A stretch of DNA of 64,000 nt from Panulirus ornatus (Eukaryota; Arthropoda; Malacostraca; Decapoda; Palinuridae), in contig NC_092225.1 of the NCBI RefSeq assembly GCF_036320965.1, forward strand, positions 78,557,113 to 78,621,112, in the 5' to 3' direction. The notes beneath the pieces are model-generated. The model did not search any database. It was not told the DNA's origin and worked only from the letters and a program-made list of their open reading frames with translations. The position numbers and the translations under genes were made by a program. Below are positions 1-9,301 of this stretch, one piece after another. The stretch's first letter is position 1. Each line of letters opens with the position of its first letter.

Positions 1-212
1 GGGATGTACCTCCGGGGATTTAACCCCAACTACTTCGAGGATCTTATCCTTACTACCCGTTCCCTAGGATTTACCAACTGTCCCTTGAGGATTTGCCATC
101 ACTTGACCTCACCTTAGTTACCCCGGGCGGGATTTACCCCACATTTCCTGTGAATGTATCCCCCTCCACCCCACACGAACCCGAAGGATATACTCCAAGT
201 ACCCCGATGATG

Positions 213-324
213 TACAGCACGTATACATCAGGGATTTACAGCACGTATACCAGGGATTTACAGCACGTATACCAGGGATTTACAGCACGTATACCAGGGA
301 TTTACAGCACGTATACCAGGGATT
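213..324. repeat. 22-bp minisatellite, 5 copies
   Basis: Five consecutive units beginning TACAGCACGTATAC and ending AGGGATT are identical except the first, which carries a 2-bp insertion. It is the homogenised core of the decayed field around it. Confidence 0.9.
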
Positions 325-487
325 TACATCACATTATCTGAGGATTTTTCCCCCCACTACGGCGATTTACCCCATTCAGTCTGAGGCTTAATTCAAGTAC
401 CTCGGAAGATTATGTCCTCCCTCGTCTACCCGTAAGAATACTCCCGCCTGTCCCCATGACTTACACCAACCTCCTCAATAGGGATTT

Positions 488-491
<4 letters not shown>

Positions 492-555
<64 letters not shown>
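492..555. repeat. (CA)n microsatellite
   Basis: Uninterrupted CA dinucleotides of about 32 copies. Confidence 0.98.
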
Positions 556-556
<1 letters not shown>

Positions 557-699
557 TAGCCCTAGGATTTCCCTCACGGTGATTCCAGGATTTCCCCTCT
601 TCCCCCACTTGATGTGAAGCCGTGGCGTCCTACACAAAGAATTTACCTCCCGTCCAGACTCTGGGATGTACCCCCATCTAATCCAGGATTCCAGAGAGA

Positions 700-1305
700 G
701 GGACTGGACGCAGGACTCGGGCGGCGTCAATTAAGCCGGAGCAACTTTGATCCCGTGAGGCGGTCCCCCTCCTCCACCCCCCGATTCACTGTCTGTTCTT
801 CTTAATTAATTTTCACACCTGTTCAATTAGCGTAATCACACGAGGAGGTCGACTGGTAATTGTCTATTGTCCCAAGACCATTTTCGGGCCCCTGTAAAAA
901 TATATCTAATTGGCTCCTTGTTTGTGTGGTGTGAGGCCCGGCAGGCCCGCGTCTCCTTCCTCCAAGACTCTAACTTAATGTTCTTGAATCATAAGTTGGA
1001 TGATTGGTGTCTTATGTTTTAAGGGCCATCACGAGGGAAATGATAGGCGTTGGCATGGTTAAGCTGGGTCAGACACACGTGACCTACCTCCTCTCCTCCC
1101 TCCCTTGCATAGCATTCGGTCAGTAGACAGCACGGACCCCCTACCTCCCCCCCCCTACCCCCGGTCTGGGGGTTGGTAGGAGCAGGTACGTACTTACTCT
1201 CTTCCTTGGGACGCTCGCTGGTCCACTATGGTGGTGTGAGGCACCGCCACCGGTGACTGGATCACCAGTTTCTTTTGCGTAATGCAACACTGCGTCTTTA
1301 GGGAC

Positions 1306-1307
<2 letters not shown>
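700..1307. other. No feature recognised
   Basis: Unique-looking sequence with C-runs near 1147 and no convincing open frame, repeat or RNA gene. Confidence 0.5.

Positions 1308-1387
<80 letters not shown>
1308..1387. repeat. (TC)n microsatellite
   Basis: Perfect TC repeat of about 40 copies. Confidence 0.98.
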
Positions 1388-1388
<1 letters not shown>

Positions 1389-1464
1389 GCTGCCACCTCT
1401 TAATTCGATCCCTTCACCAGCTTCTTATTGTTGCCTATTCCGCCCATCCATGTTTACAGCCGCT

Positions 1465-1465
<1 letters not shown>

Positions 1466-1524
<59 letters not shown>
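1466..1524. repeat. (CA)n microsatellite
   Basis: Perfect CA repeat, followed by a pyrimidine-rich flank to about 1685. Confidence 0.98.
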
Positions 1525-1526
<2 letters not shown>

Positions 1527-1862
1527 CCACCACATACCTCCCTACCCACCTACTGACATTCTTCTCCACCTTTGGCCTCCACTCGGCTCACTCCACTCAT
1601 TATCATCTCATCCTCAATCGATTCCACATCTTCTGCTCCTCTCAACCTTCCTTCCACATACTCCTCCTCCCTCCCTCTCTCCCTAACCCAGTCTCACATA
1701 TGCCCCGAGGAAGCCGGATCTGCAGCCAATTAATTAAGCAATAAAACTAGGTACTTATGGTCGTGGTGCGTAGCCTGGCAGTGCTAGGGAGGGAGGGAGG
1801 CCAGACATGCTGGTTATTACCTCCTTGCCGCAGCGTGAAGCTCTGACGACACCCGCAGCGGA

Positions 1863-1864
<2 letters not shown>

Positions 1865-1899
<35 letters not shown>
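1865..1899. repeat. (GT)n microsatellite
   Basis: Perfect GT repeat of about 17 copies beside a SINE copy. Confidence 0.98.
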
Positions 1900-1900
<1 letters not shown>

Positions 1901-1944
1901 TTGGAATTTGTGTTCTGGTGACGTAGTTGTGATACCTTGGTGTT

Positions 1945-2130
1945 GTCCCGTATGCGCCGTGTCAACCCTATCACTGTACGTCCCCAGCTGAAGCCAGGTA
2001 TGGCATTAATCGAACGCCCAGAAGGAAGTTGTGAAAGGCTAGGCTGTCTGTGAGCCATCTGTCTACTGTCTGGGATTCGAACCATGGGGAAGGGATGATT
2101 GCTATTCGTGTGTTATGGGGAGAGTTTGAC
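1945..2130 (-). mobile_element. tRNA-derived SINE, family 1, copy A (partial)
   Basis: Read on the minus strand, the B-box-like GGTTCGAATCCC lies at 2083-2072. It is followed by a body with GGCTCACAGACAGCC and a distal part reading CTGGCTTCAGCTGGGG. The same order (B box, GGCNCACA body, GGTCGAT, CTTNGGCTGGGG) occurs in copies at 2240-2396 and 3395-3555. The A box is not recognisable here, so the 5' head is damaged or replaced. RNA polymerase III promoter boxes of this kind are typical of tRNA-derived SINEs. Confidence 0.55.
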
Positions 2131-2183
2131 ACTGGTGTTGCCTCGTCTCTTAACTATGTGTATATTTAGTCTTAATTTGTGTG

Positions 2184-2185
<2 letters not shown>

Positions 2186-2236
<51 letters not shown>
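2186..2236. repeat. (AC)n microsatellite
   Basis: Perfect AC repeat directly at the distal end of SINE copy B, so it may be that element's tail region. Confidence 0.97.
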
Positions 2237-2238
<2 letters not shown>

Positions 2239-2239
2239 A

Positions 2240-2396
2240 GGCACCCTAGCCTAAGCCATTTATCGACCAGTTCCGAGGGGACGATGGATACCCTGGTTGG
2301 GTGTGGGCCGACTGCCGTGCCCAGGATTCGACTCCATGCGGGCCCGTGCTGACTCATGGTCAATAACCCTAATCACTATACCTCGGAGGCCCGTGT
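2240..2396 (-). mobile_element. tRNA-derived SINE, family 1, copy B
   Basis: On the minus strand an A-box-like GAGGTATAGTGATTAGGG (near 2384-2367) is followed about 44 nt later by a B-box-like GGAGTCGAATCC (2335-2324), the spacing of a tRNA gene. The body continues with GGCACGGCAGTCGGCCCACA, then CTGGTCGATAAATGGCTTAGG. It aligns by eye with copies at 1945-2130 and 3395-3555. An (AC)n tract follows the 3' end and a (GT)n tract precedes the head. No tRNA is encoded because the 3' half is unrelated to a tRNA. Confidence 0.7.
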
Positions 2397-2419
2397 GTGT
2401 GTGTGTGTGTGTGTGTGTG
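2393..2419. repeat. (GT)n microsatellite
   Basis: Perfect GT repeat at the 5' edge of SINE copy B. Confidence 0.95.
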
Positions 2420-2550
2420 AAGGCACTGATGACGGGCACTGGTCCATATATCATGGTTGGCCTTGTTTCGAGCAAAGGCGCTACTCTGAATCCTGTCGAG
2501 GTGGAGGGTAGGAGGAGAGCACCAGAGAGGTGCGTGCGTACCTCAGACAG

Positions 2551-2775
2551 GGATGGACTGACCCAGTGTACAGCACGGTAGTACCTTCACACAGAGACAC
2601 GCGTTCGAAACTTGAATGGAACCCACTATTTTCCCGAGGAAGTCTTGACTGTTTCAGAGTGGATGAAGTTTCCACAAGAGATCATGAGCGTACATTAGCG
2701 CTAAGTATGTTGACGTAGTCCAGTGTTTGAACCTCGGAATTTTCAGGAGAGATGTATGAAAGTTTAGAATACTGT
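2551..2775 (+). mobile_element. tRNA-derived SINE, family 2, copy 1
   Basis: An A-box-like TGACCCAGTG (2559-2568) and a B-box-like GTTCGAAAC (2603-2611) are 44 nt apart, as in tRNA genes. The body (GGAAGTCTTGACTGTTTCAG, then GCTAAGTATGTTGACGTAGT) is shared with a second copy at 4488-4712, about 1.9 kb downstream in the same orientation. The two copies are clearly diverged with small indels, so both are old. The body differs from family 1. Confidence 0.7.
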
Positions 2776-2994
2776 TGCTCACTTACTGTGAGTGAGGGTC
2801 CAGTCCCACACCAACCTCTGTGCTGGGAAAGGTCCCGGACGAAAGACTTCATTTAAAATAACGTCATTGAAAGAAAAAAAAAGTAAATAAGAATACGCGT
2901 CACAGTTTATTCCAGGTTGACGTCGAGTCTCAAAATAACTCGAAAAAAAAAAGAGAGAATATTTTGAGTTCATACAAGAGATAACTTTAGAGGA

Positions 2995-2998
<4 letters not shown>

Positions 2999-3065
<67 letters not shown>
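2999..3065. repeat. (GA)n microsatellite
   Basis: Perfect GA repeat of about 33 copies. Confidence 0.98.
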
Positions 3066-3070
<5 letters not shown>

Positions 3071-3394
3071 GGAAGATATTAGGTTTGGGAAGGATTGAAC
3101 ATAACACGATTACGAGGACCCCCACCGAGAGACGTCCGGGATCGAATTAAGGAATGTAATCAAAGCGAGGCGAGAGATCAGGCGAGCAGGTGAGGAAGGC
3201 ACCTGGTATTTGAGGGAAGCACACGAGACCAGAGAGGAGGAAAGTGAATTGAAAGTACCAACAACAACCCCTGGTAACCTCACCAGGCTGTCAGGTGAGG
3301 GACATATGTTCCCCAGGACCTGAACATCCCCCAGAAGGGTTGTTCACTCGAGGAGCTGCGTTACAAGCTGTTGGTTTAGTAGGCCTGTCACAGC

Positions 3395-3555
3395 TTGTGG
3401 TGATTCACCCCAGCCGAAGTTGATTTCTATTTATCCACTGACCAGATGAAGGATGAACAGCTGGGTGAGCTGTGCGCCGTCTGCCCGTCCCGGGGGTCGA
3501 ACTCGGGTCAGTAGATTAGCCGTCAGCAACGCTAGCCACAACACCGTGAGCTGAA
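3395..3555 (-). mobile_element. tRNA-derived SINE, family 1, copy C
   Basis: On the minus strand an A-box-like GGTGTTGTGGCTAGCGTTG (3546-3528) precedes a B-box-like CCGAGTTCGACCC (3506-3494). The body reads GGGCAGACGGCGCACAGC, CCCAGCTGTTCATCC, then TGGATAAATAGAAATC and CTTCGGCTGGGGTG. The order matches copies A and B, which defines the family. Confidence 0.7.
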
Positions 3556-3867
3556 TACTGAATAATTTCACAGGTAAAAGAAAATGGAGAACGAAGAGGG
3601 TAAGAGACAGGCTAGGGCCCTGGGGAACCCCCACTATCATGAGGAAAAAAGGAGGACTGGACTCCTCAGCAGTGAACCCAGAGGGAAGCACACTAGAAAT
3701 GAGTCTCCAGAGCAGTGGAGGCAAGCTGAAGGTTGGTGACATAGACAGCAAGAGATTCATGACCATCATAACCCATCAGAGGACTAGTAGGGGTCAGCAG
3801 ATAGAAGTCGGTGAGAGAGAGAGAGAAACTGACAGACCTTCGCTGTAAAGTTCATGGGACATGAAAG

Positions 3868-3989
3868 GAAAATGAGGAGAGATTCACATGAGAGGAAACT
3901 GAGGAGAGATTCACATGAGAAACTATAGAGAGATTCACACGAGAGGAAAATGAGGAGAATTCACGAGAGAAAAATGAGGTGAGACTCAC
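3868..3989. repeat. ~27-bp tandem repeat, ~5 diverged copies
   Basis: Units resembling GAAAATGAGGAGAGATTCAC followed by ATGAGAG recur with small deletions. Divergence between units indicates an ageing array. Confidence 0.8.
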
Positions 3990-4487
3990 AGAATTTCGAA
4001 AGCGTATAAGTCGGAGCATTTAGACGATATAACCAAAGAGATCAGAGCGGTGCCTGAGGATGGTGTGAGCCAGTGTAAAATAGTTCCCAGTGGAGGGCAA
4101 AGTCCTGGCTTTTGGGCAGGAGGTGGGATGAATAAAGCAAGCACAGAGGCACACCATCCTATCCCACATACTATCATCCCGCCAGTGAAGAGTCATGGTC
4201 CTCGCACCCCGCGATGATAGAGGCCACGACGACTCGCACACTGACTGGGTTGGGTCAAGTCTTCAGAAAGGTTGTTGAAATCATCGCTAACAGCTCATGA
4301 GGGGGGAACACAGAGGAGAGTAGGAGCGTGTGTTCTGATCATCACCAGGAGAGACAGAGGTAGTGTTGTCAGGGATGAAGAGCAGAACGAGAGATGGATA
4401 TGCAGATGTTGATGGAGATATTTATTGATGAAAGACCAGCAGATTATTCATTAGGGAAAGGAGAGAGAGAGAGGGAGAGGGAGGACA

Positions 4488-4712
4488 GTAGACTAACCGA
4501 GTGTACAGTACGGTAGTTGCATCAGAAGGACACGCGTTCGAAACGTGAACAGAAAGAACCTCTTGATTTTTTCGCGGAAGCCTTGGCTGTTTCAGAGTTT
4601 AAGGAGTTTCCAGAAGAGATAAAGATTGTCGATTAATGCTAAGTATGTTGACGTAGTCGAGTGTTTGAACCCTGGAATTTTCCGGAGAGATATCAGAGCT
4701 TAGAGCTGTTAG
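4488..4712 (+). mobile_element. tRNA-derived SINE, family 2, copy 2
   Basis: This is the homologue of 2551-2775. The A-box-like TAACCGAGTG (4494-4503) and identical B-box-like GTTCGAAAC (4536-4544) are retained. The body keeps GGCTGTTTCAGAGT, TGCTAAGTATGTTGACGTAG and GAATTTTCCGGAGAGAT. A short GA-rich tract lies just upstream. Confidence 0.7.
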
Positions 4713-5519
4713 TGAAGGATTAGAATTCATTAATTAACATATGATTGATGATTAATAGATGATCGATTTACAGTGATTCCCTGTGGAAATAAGGGTTCCC
4801 TGAGGGTCGGATGAGAGGCAACGTTTTCACAGTTGATAAGGCCAAACCCTCGTTCGTCTGGAGTCTTGTCGGTAAAGCTATGACCACGCACGAGGAGCGA
4901 GTGCCACAGGAAGCTGGGGTTTATGCCTCCATACCCACCAAGAGCGACGGACGTGATGCTCCTGCAGGGATCCCGAGGGAAGGCTGGAAGAAGTCCCACG
5001 AAATGAATCTAAAAATATTTAGTTACCTGAGCTTTTCTAAAGCGCCAGAGTCAGTGTTTAGTGGAAGGTTTAGGAAATGGACGTGGGTGTTAAGAGGGTA
5101 TGAAGATGTACCCGTGGGAATGGAATGGCGAAGCGATAAACAAAGAGGATGGGTGACGACCAGGGAGATGTTGTGTGTCACACGTGTGGTAGTGATGACT
5201 GGGGCCGTACGAGCCTTGACGTATTAGTTCACCTGCGTCGTAAAGAACGGGAGAGAAGTGGAGTAAATGCGACCGTTGTGGCAGGACTTGAGCCAGTCTT
5301 TGTTGGTGTATGTTAAATGACCTCGGCAAGTGGGAGAGACGGTAGCAGGGCCAGAAGACAGGAGACTAGGAGGGTCGACTAGTGCAACAGTGAGCAGGAA
5401 AACAGTAGGTGAAAGAAAGGAAGATGATTAGAAGCGTACAAATCTTGAGCTACAGGTTGACATGTACGAGGTTCATGGTTTACGAGACCCGCGTCGGGCG
5501 AGGTGATGTTACTTTGATC
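4713..5519. other. No feature recognised
   Basis: Moderate-complexity sequence with a 138-codon plus frame (4811-5227) that shows no recognisable domain, splice context or similarity. I do not call it a gene. Confidence 0.5.
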
Positions 5520-5667
5520 GTATCTTCACCCTGGAGTGATGTATTCCGCTCTGGAGTGACGTACTCCACCTTGTAGTGATGTACTCCACCCTGGAGTCAC
5601 ATACTCCACCCTGGTGGAGTCGCGTACTCCACTGTAGAGTCACGTACTCCACACATACTCCACCTTA
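5520..5667. repeat. Degenerate ~20-25-bp tandem repeat (GTACTCCACCCTGGAGT)
   Basis: About seven diverged units of GTACTCCACCCTGGAGT. The unit contains the short inverted repeat ACTCCA/TGGAGT, so single strands could fold repeatedly. Confidence 0.75.
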
Positions 5668-5698
5668 GGGATGAAAAATGTGATCGAGATAATGGTTC

Positions 5699-5700
<2 letters not shown>

Positions 5701-5770
<70 letters not shown>
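5701..5770. repeat. (GA)n microsatellite
   Basis: Perfect GA repeat of 35 copies. Confidence 0.98.
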
Positions 5771-5774
<4 letters not shown>

Positions 5775-6170
5775 GTTTTCTGTGAGAGATTAAACTTGTG
5801 TGGTACGAGGGGGTGTCTGTGAACGTACGCACGTGTGTCCATTACCATGGGAACAGTGTCCGTCCTTTGTGTATGCCTGACCATACACGGCCACGCAACC
5901 CATACATACATCACGAGCCTTTAGCCGCACCGCTATACCCGGGTGTGGTTTCCTCCTCAGTAACCTCGCTCTAGTGCTGTCATCCGTGTCCGGTTAAGTT
6001 GATGATGAAGGTGATTACTGCTGTTACACGGGTGATGATGAATGATGGTGGTAATACCTGGTAATTATGTGACATTTGGCCAACTAATGGTTGATGCAAC
6101 AAGCAGTTAGTTGTGAGGACCCGACACAGGATTGTGTGGGTTCAGGAAGGTGTGACGGCTTGGGGAATCT

Positions 6171-6181
6171 GGTCTTACCTT
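6171..6181 (-). other. Splice donor of the NK-like exon
   Basis: Read on minus, the junction is CTCAAAG|GTAAGACC, close to the metazoan donor consensus. It falls shortly after the conserved-looking EH1 segment, and the frame beyond it loses compositional bias. Confidence 0.55.
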
Positions 6182-6548
6182 TGAGGTGGGCGTCGGATGG
6201 GCGCGTGGTGAGGTTCAGCGGCTCGTCGTTGCGGCCACCACACACCGCCAAGCCCAGGATGTCGGAGATGCTGTGGGGCGTGGGAAACTTCGGTGCGGTG
6301 CCGTACACGTGCGGGTGCCACGTGCGTGAGAGGGGCGTGGCGGCGTGGGTGGGCGGAGTAAGGGCATGGGTGGGCGTTGGCGGGAGGGCCGGGGACTTAG
6401 CGCCAGGCTCCGGGGATGGGATGGGGTTGGTGAGGGCCAGACTCACGCCCACGCTGCCGTTCATGTTAAAAGCCCCCACGATGTTGTTGTTGGTGGGGGC
6501 CTTAGGCTCATGGGCAGACTCCCTGACCCCGGACATTACTTCAAACAT
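6179..6548 (-). CDS. Probable coding exon of an NK-class homeobox gene (EH1-motif N-terminal exon)
   Basis: The minus-strand frame from ATG at 6548 encodes about 123 residues before a strong splice donor. The exon's last base is 6179, followed by GTAAGACC; codon 124 is split after its first base. Around residues 88-100 it reads KFPTPHSISDILGL, an EH1/TN-type Groucho-binding motif. Known Nkx6 proteins carry the similar TPHGINDILSRP. A second short motif, EPLNLTT (residues 109-115), looks like a corepressor-binding linear motif. The rest is Pro/Thr/Ala-rich and disordered, as in N-terminal arms of such transcription factors. Composition is GC-rich and repeat-free, unlike the surroundings. A pyrimidine-rich tract lies just upstream (6549-6600), so the exon may instead begin at an AG acceptor inside residues 3-8 rather than at this ATG. 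No homeodomain exon is visible down to position 1, so the following intron would exceed 6 kb. Nkx6/HGTX or an NK7-like gene are the best guesses. Coding status is fairly likely; identity is tentative. Confidence 0.55.
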
Positions 6549-7070
6549 CGAGGCGGAGGAGGAGGAGAAAAGGGGGAGGAGGAAGAGGAGGGGGAAGGAG
6601 TGGGTGTTAAGGAAATGAGGGTAGGGTGAAGCCCTTAACCTTTACGTCAGGGAAGGGAAGGTCGAGGGGGATGGGATGGGTTTATGAAGATCAGGAGTGG
6701 GATGTGGTGGGTTGGGGCAAGGCCGGGAGAAGGGATGGGGCCTGGACCACCGTGGGACCTGCACGTGGGGCACTGCAAGCAGTGAGGGCTGGGGTGCTAA
6801 CCTGGAGGAGAGGTGAGAGGCGGGGCAGAGGCCCCGTCACCGGACTCCTGTGTCCAGGACGCAGGACGCACCGAGGGATAGGCCTAGCCCCGTGCACCGG
6901 ACACCTGCACCAGGGGACGACACCTGCACCCAGGCACAACACCTGCTCCTGCCCTGCACTGCCACTGCACCTACTTTGAACCAGAGCTGGGACTTAAAGG
7001 TCCACTAATTGGTGCCTCCCATATCTCTTCCACTAATTGCTTGCTCCTCTGGTGCAGGATTTGGTCCGTG

Positions 7071-7072
<2 letters not shown>
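6549..7072 (-). other. GC-rich flank upstream of the NK-like exon
   Basis: On the minus strand the last 60 bases before the exon are almost pure pyrimidine (CCTCCTCTTCCTCC type), as before a 3' splice site or in a 5' UTR. Further out the sequence is GC-rich with short CACCTGCACC repeats near 6900-6970. No upstream exon could be fixed. Confidence 0.35.

Positions 7073-7109
<37 letters not shown>
7073..7109. repeat. (GT)n microsatellite
   Basis: Perfect GT repeat of about 18 copies. Confidence 0.97.
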
Positions 7110-7110
<1 letters not shown>

Positions 7111-7243
7111 TCGGCCCAGCGCTGGCCCGGCCAACACAAACACACCGCTGAGCCTTCAGGAGGAACCGTGATGATCCGCCCGCTCCGCCCTGCCTAAAGA
7201 GAGAGACCATGTTGTTAGGTTGGTAGCCCAGCCAGCTTGCCGG

Positions 7244-7281
<38 letters not shown>
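7244..7281. repeat. (AC)n microsatellite
   Basis: Perfect AC repeat of about 19 copies. Confidence 0.97.
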
Positions 7282-7283
<2 letters not shown>

Positions 7284-8451
7284 GGACTAGGAGGAGGAGG
7301 GGAGGGCAGGAATAGATTATGGGCCTGATGAGTAGAAACGGAAGCAGTGGAACACAGACCTGGGGACACTGAAACAAAGACACATGGGATATGACTTAAG
7401 CGGCGGCTGAGAGAGAGAACGTAGTATGTGATTTGTTACATGAAAAGGTTAAAACACAAAAGAGTGCAGAGTATTGAGGATCAGTGGTGTATGTTGGCAG
7501 AAATTAATGATTTTGATCAGATCAGAGACATGGAGGTTAATGAATCATCATCGCAGAAATTGGCTGACATTTGGGTTGCAGCAAAGTTGAGAGCATTACA
7601 GGAGGAGGTAGACAGATGCACATTGTTGATGACTGGAAGAAGACCATATCCTAACCCAACAGGAGATGATGGAGTAGAAACTACTACTGAGTAAGGTACT
7701 ACCAAAGGCTGTAGACATGACAGGTGAAGATAAAAGGAACAAAGAAAATGGGACAAGACAAGGCTACAACCAGTAATGATTACGTCCAGTATGGAGTTAT
7801 GTAGCCAGGGAGTACTCGAGAACGTAAAGAAGCTAGTAAGCTTGGAGGAACTCAGGTATTCATGAGAGGTGATAGACCGAAGGAAGAGAGAGAGAGAAAT
7901 AAAGATGGGAAAGATCTGGAGTTTAAGGATCGTATTAGGGAAAAAACTGATTTTGTTGGAGGAGTGGAGAAAAAAGTTAGCAAAGTATTAAGATCTAACC
8001 TTATCTGGGTAGATGGGGGCAAGGAAGGGGGTGGGGGGGGGTAAAGAGAAGACGAAGGAGGGTTATCCCTCTTACCGAGCAACATCCTTTTTAAGTTTCA
8101 GGAAACATTTGAAGACTGTCAACTGAAACAACATATGACGGGAAGAGTAACGAAAGGAAAGAATTACATAGTCATGTTGATCATTCCAGGGCATTATAAC
8201 ATACCAGAACAAATATACAAAAAGAACAGTGAAGGAACAATCAGGATGGTACATGAAGCAGTGAAACATGCACTCCTCACAGTTGGTACGTATATAATCA
8301 TAGGACAGTTCAGTTATAAGAAGAATTGGAGACTTGACATTCTCATGGAGACAGTGGGTTATGGAGAGACTAAGGTCTTTAGAGAATACATTAGAAAATC
8401 TCCCGTACCAAGCGTGTCACTGAGCACACCAGAATCGTAAGGGGCTGATAC

Positions 8452-8515
8452 ATCTTCACATCTAGTAACATGGTACACCATCATTCCTATCTTCACATCT
8501 AGTAACATGGAATAC
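8452..8515. repeat. Short direct repeat inside the LINE pseudogene
   Basis: The 22-nt string beginning ATCTTCACATCTAGTAAC occurs twice, 38 nt apart, consistent with a small duplication after the element died. Confidence 0.8.
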
Positions 8516-8848
8516 ATAAACATCATATATGATACATCGTTGGGAAAAACTGGTCATGTAATGCTTCAGTTTGATCATGAACTAAATGAGAACAAAATTG
8601 CAACACGGTGAAAAGAGACTTGAAAGAGCAGATATAATCATGGACACTAAACCGTAATAAATAATTTCCTGTGGGAACGAAAATTGGGAAATGGAGTTTT
8701 GCAAACGTGATGTCGGTTACTGTTGCGGAATTTACAGTAAAAGAATAAAAAGACATGATTACCTTTAACATTTACAAAGAGAGATGGTAAAAGAGATGTG
8801 GTTTAAAAGAAATGTCCCAAATCAAGAGCTTAGGAATGTACTGTGGAG

Positions 8849-8928
<80 letters not shown>
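8849..8928. repeat. (TA)n microsatellite, left edge of inserted block
   Basis: Perfect TA repeat of about 40 copies, immediately followed by a dispersed repeat and lying inside the LINE pseudogene. Confidence 0.97.
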
Positions 8929-8931
<3 letters not shown>

Positions 8932-9235
8932 CCACGGGGGAAATGAAACATGATAAGTTCCCAAGTGCTCTTTCGTGTAATAATCACATCATCAGGGGAA
9001 ACACAAGGGAGAAATAACAATCAGTTGATATACAACGAAGAGACGTAGCTAGGACGCCATTTGGTAAACATGTGATTGTCCAAGACAGACAACGAGCGTA
9101 TCATAGACCTATGTGGACAAGAAGGTGAATTGTTTACAAATTTTATCAACGTTAAAGTTATCTAGTTTGTATAGACCTTCTCTAATACTAAGGTTATCAT
9201 TCTTCGTGTATTTAATAATAGAAGATTCAGTGATA

Positions 9236-9236
<1 letters not shown>
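8929..9236. mobile_element. Unclassified dispersed repeat between two (TA)n tracts
   Basis: The ~310-bp stretch sits exactly between (TA)n tracts and interrupts the LINE frame. Its early part (TTCCCAAGTG, then CTTTCGTGTAATAAT) recurs in reverse orientation at 22315-22346, so it is repetitive. No coding capacity is seen. It may be a non-autonomous element that arrived with TA-rich ends. Confidence 0.5.

Positions 9237-9298
<62 letters not shown>
9237..9298. repeat. (TA)n microsatellite, right edge of inserted block
   Basis: Perfect TA repeat of about 30 copies; LINE-derived sequence resumes after it. Confidence 0.97.

Positions 9299-9301
<3 letters not shown>

Larger units (their letters stand above)
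1..700. repeat. Degenerate tandem field, GGATTTACC motif
   Basis: The motif GGATTTACC(CC) and variants recur roughly every 25-35 bp across the interval, separated by diverged CA- or TACC-rich linkers. This looks like an old, decayed minisatellite surrounding a fresh block at 213-324. The short open frames are by-products of the repeat. No gene is visible. Confidence 0.55.

Noticed and set aside
2324..2382. Possible tRNA genes (B-box hits at 2.07, 2.33, 2.6, 3.5, 4.54 and 34.3 kb)
   Set aside because: Acceptor stems do not close and repetitive non-tRNA bodies follow, so these are SINE heads, not tRNA genes.
6091..6629. Plus-strand frames of 175 and 94 codons opposite the NK-like exon
   Set aside because: They are antisense shadows; only the minus frame carries recognisable motifs and a donor site.
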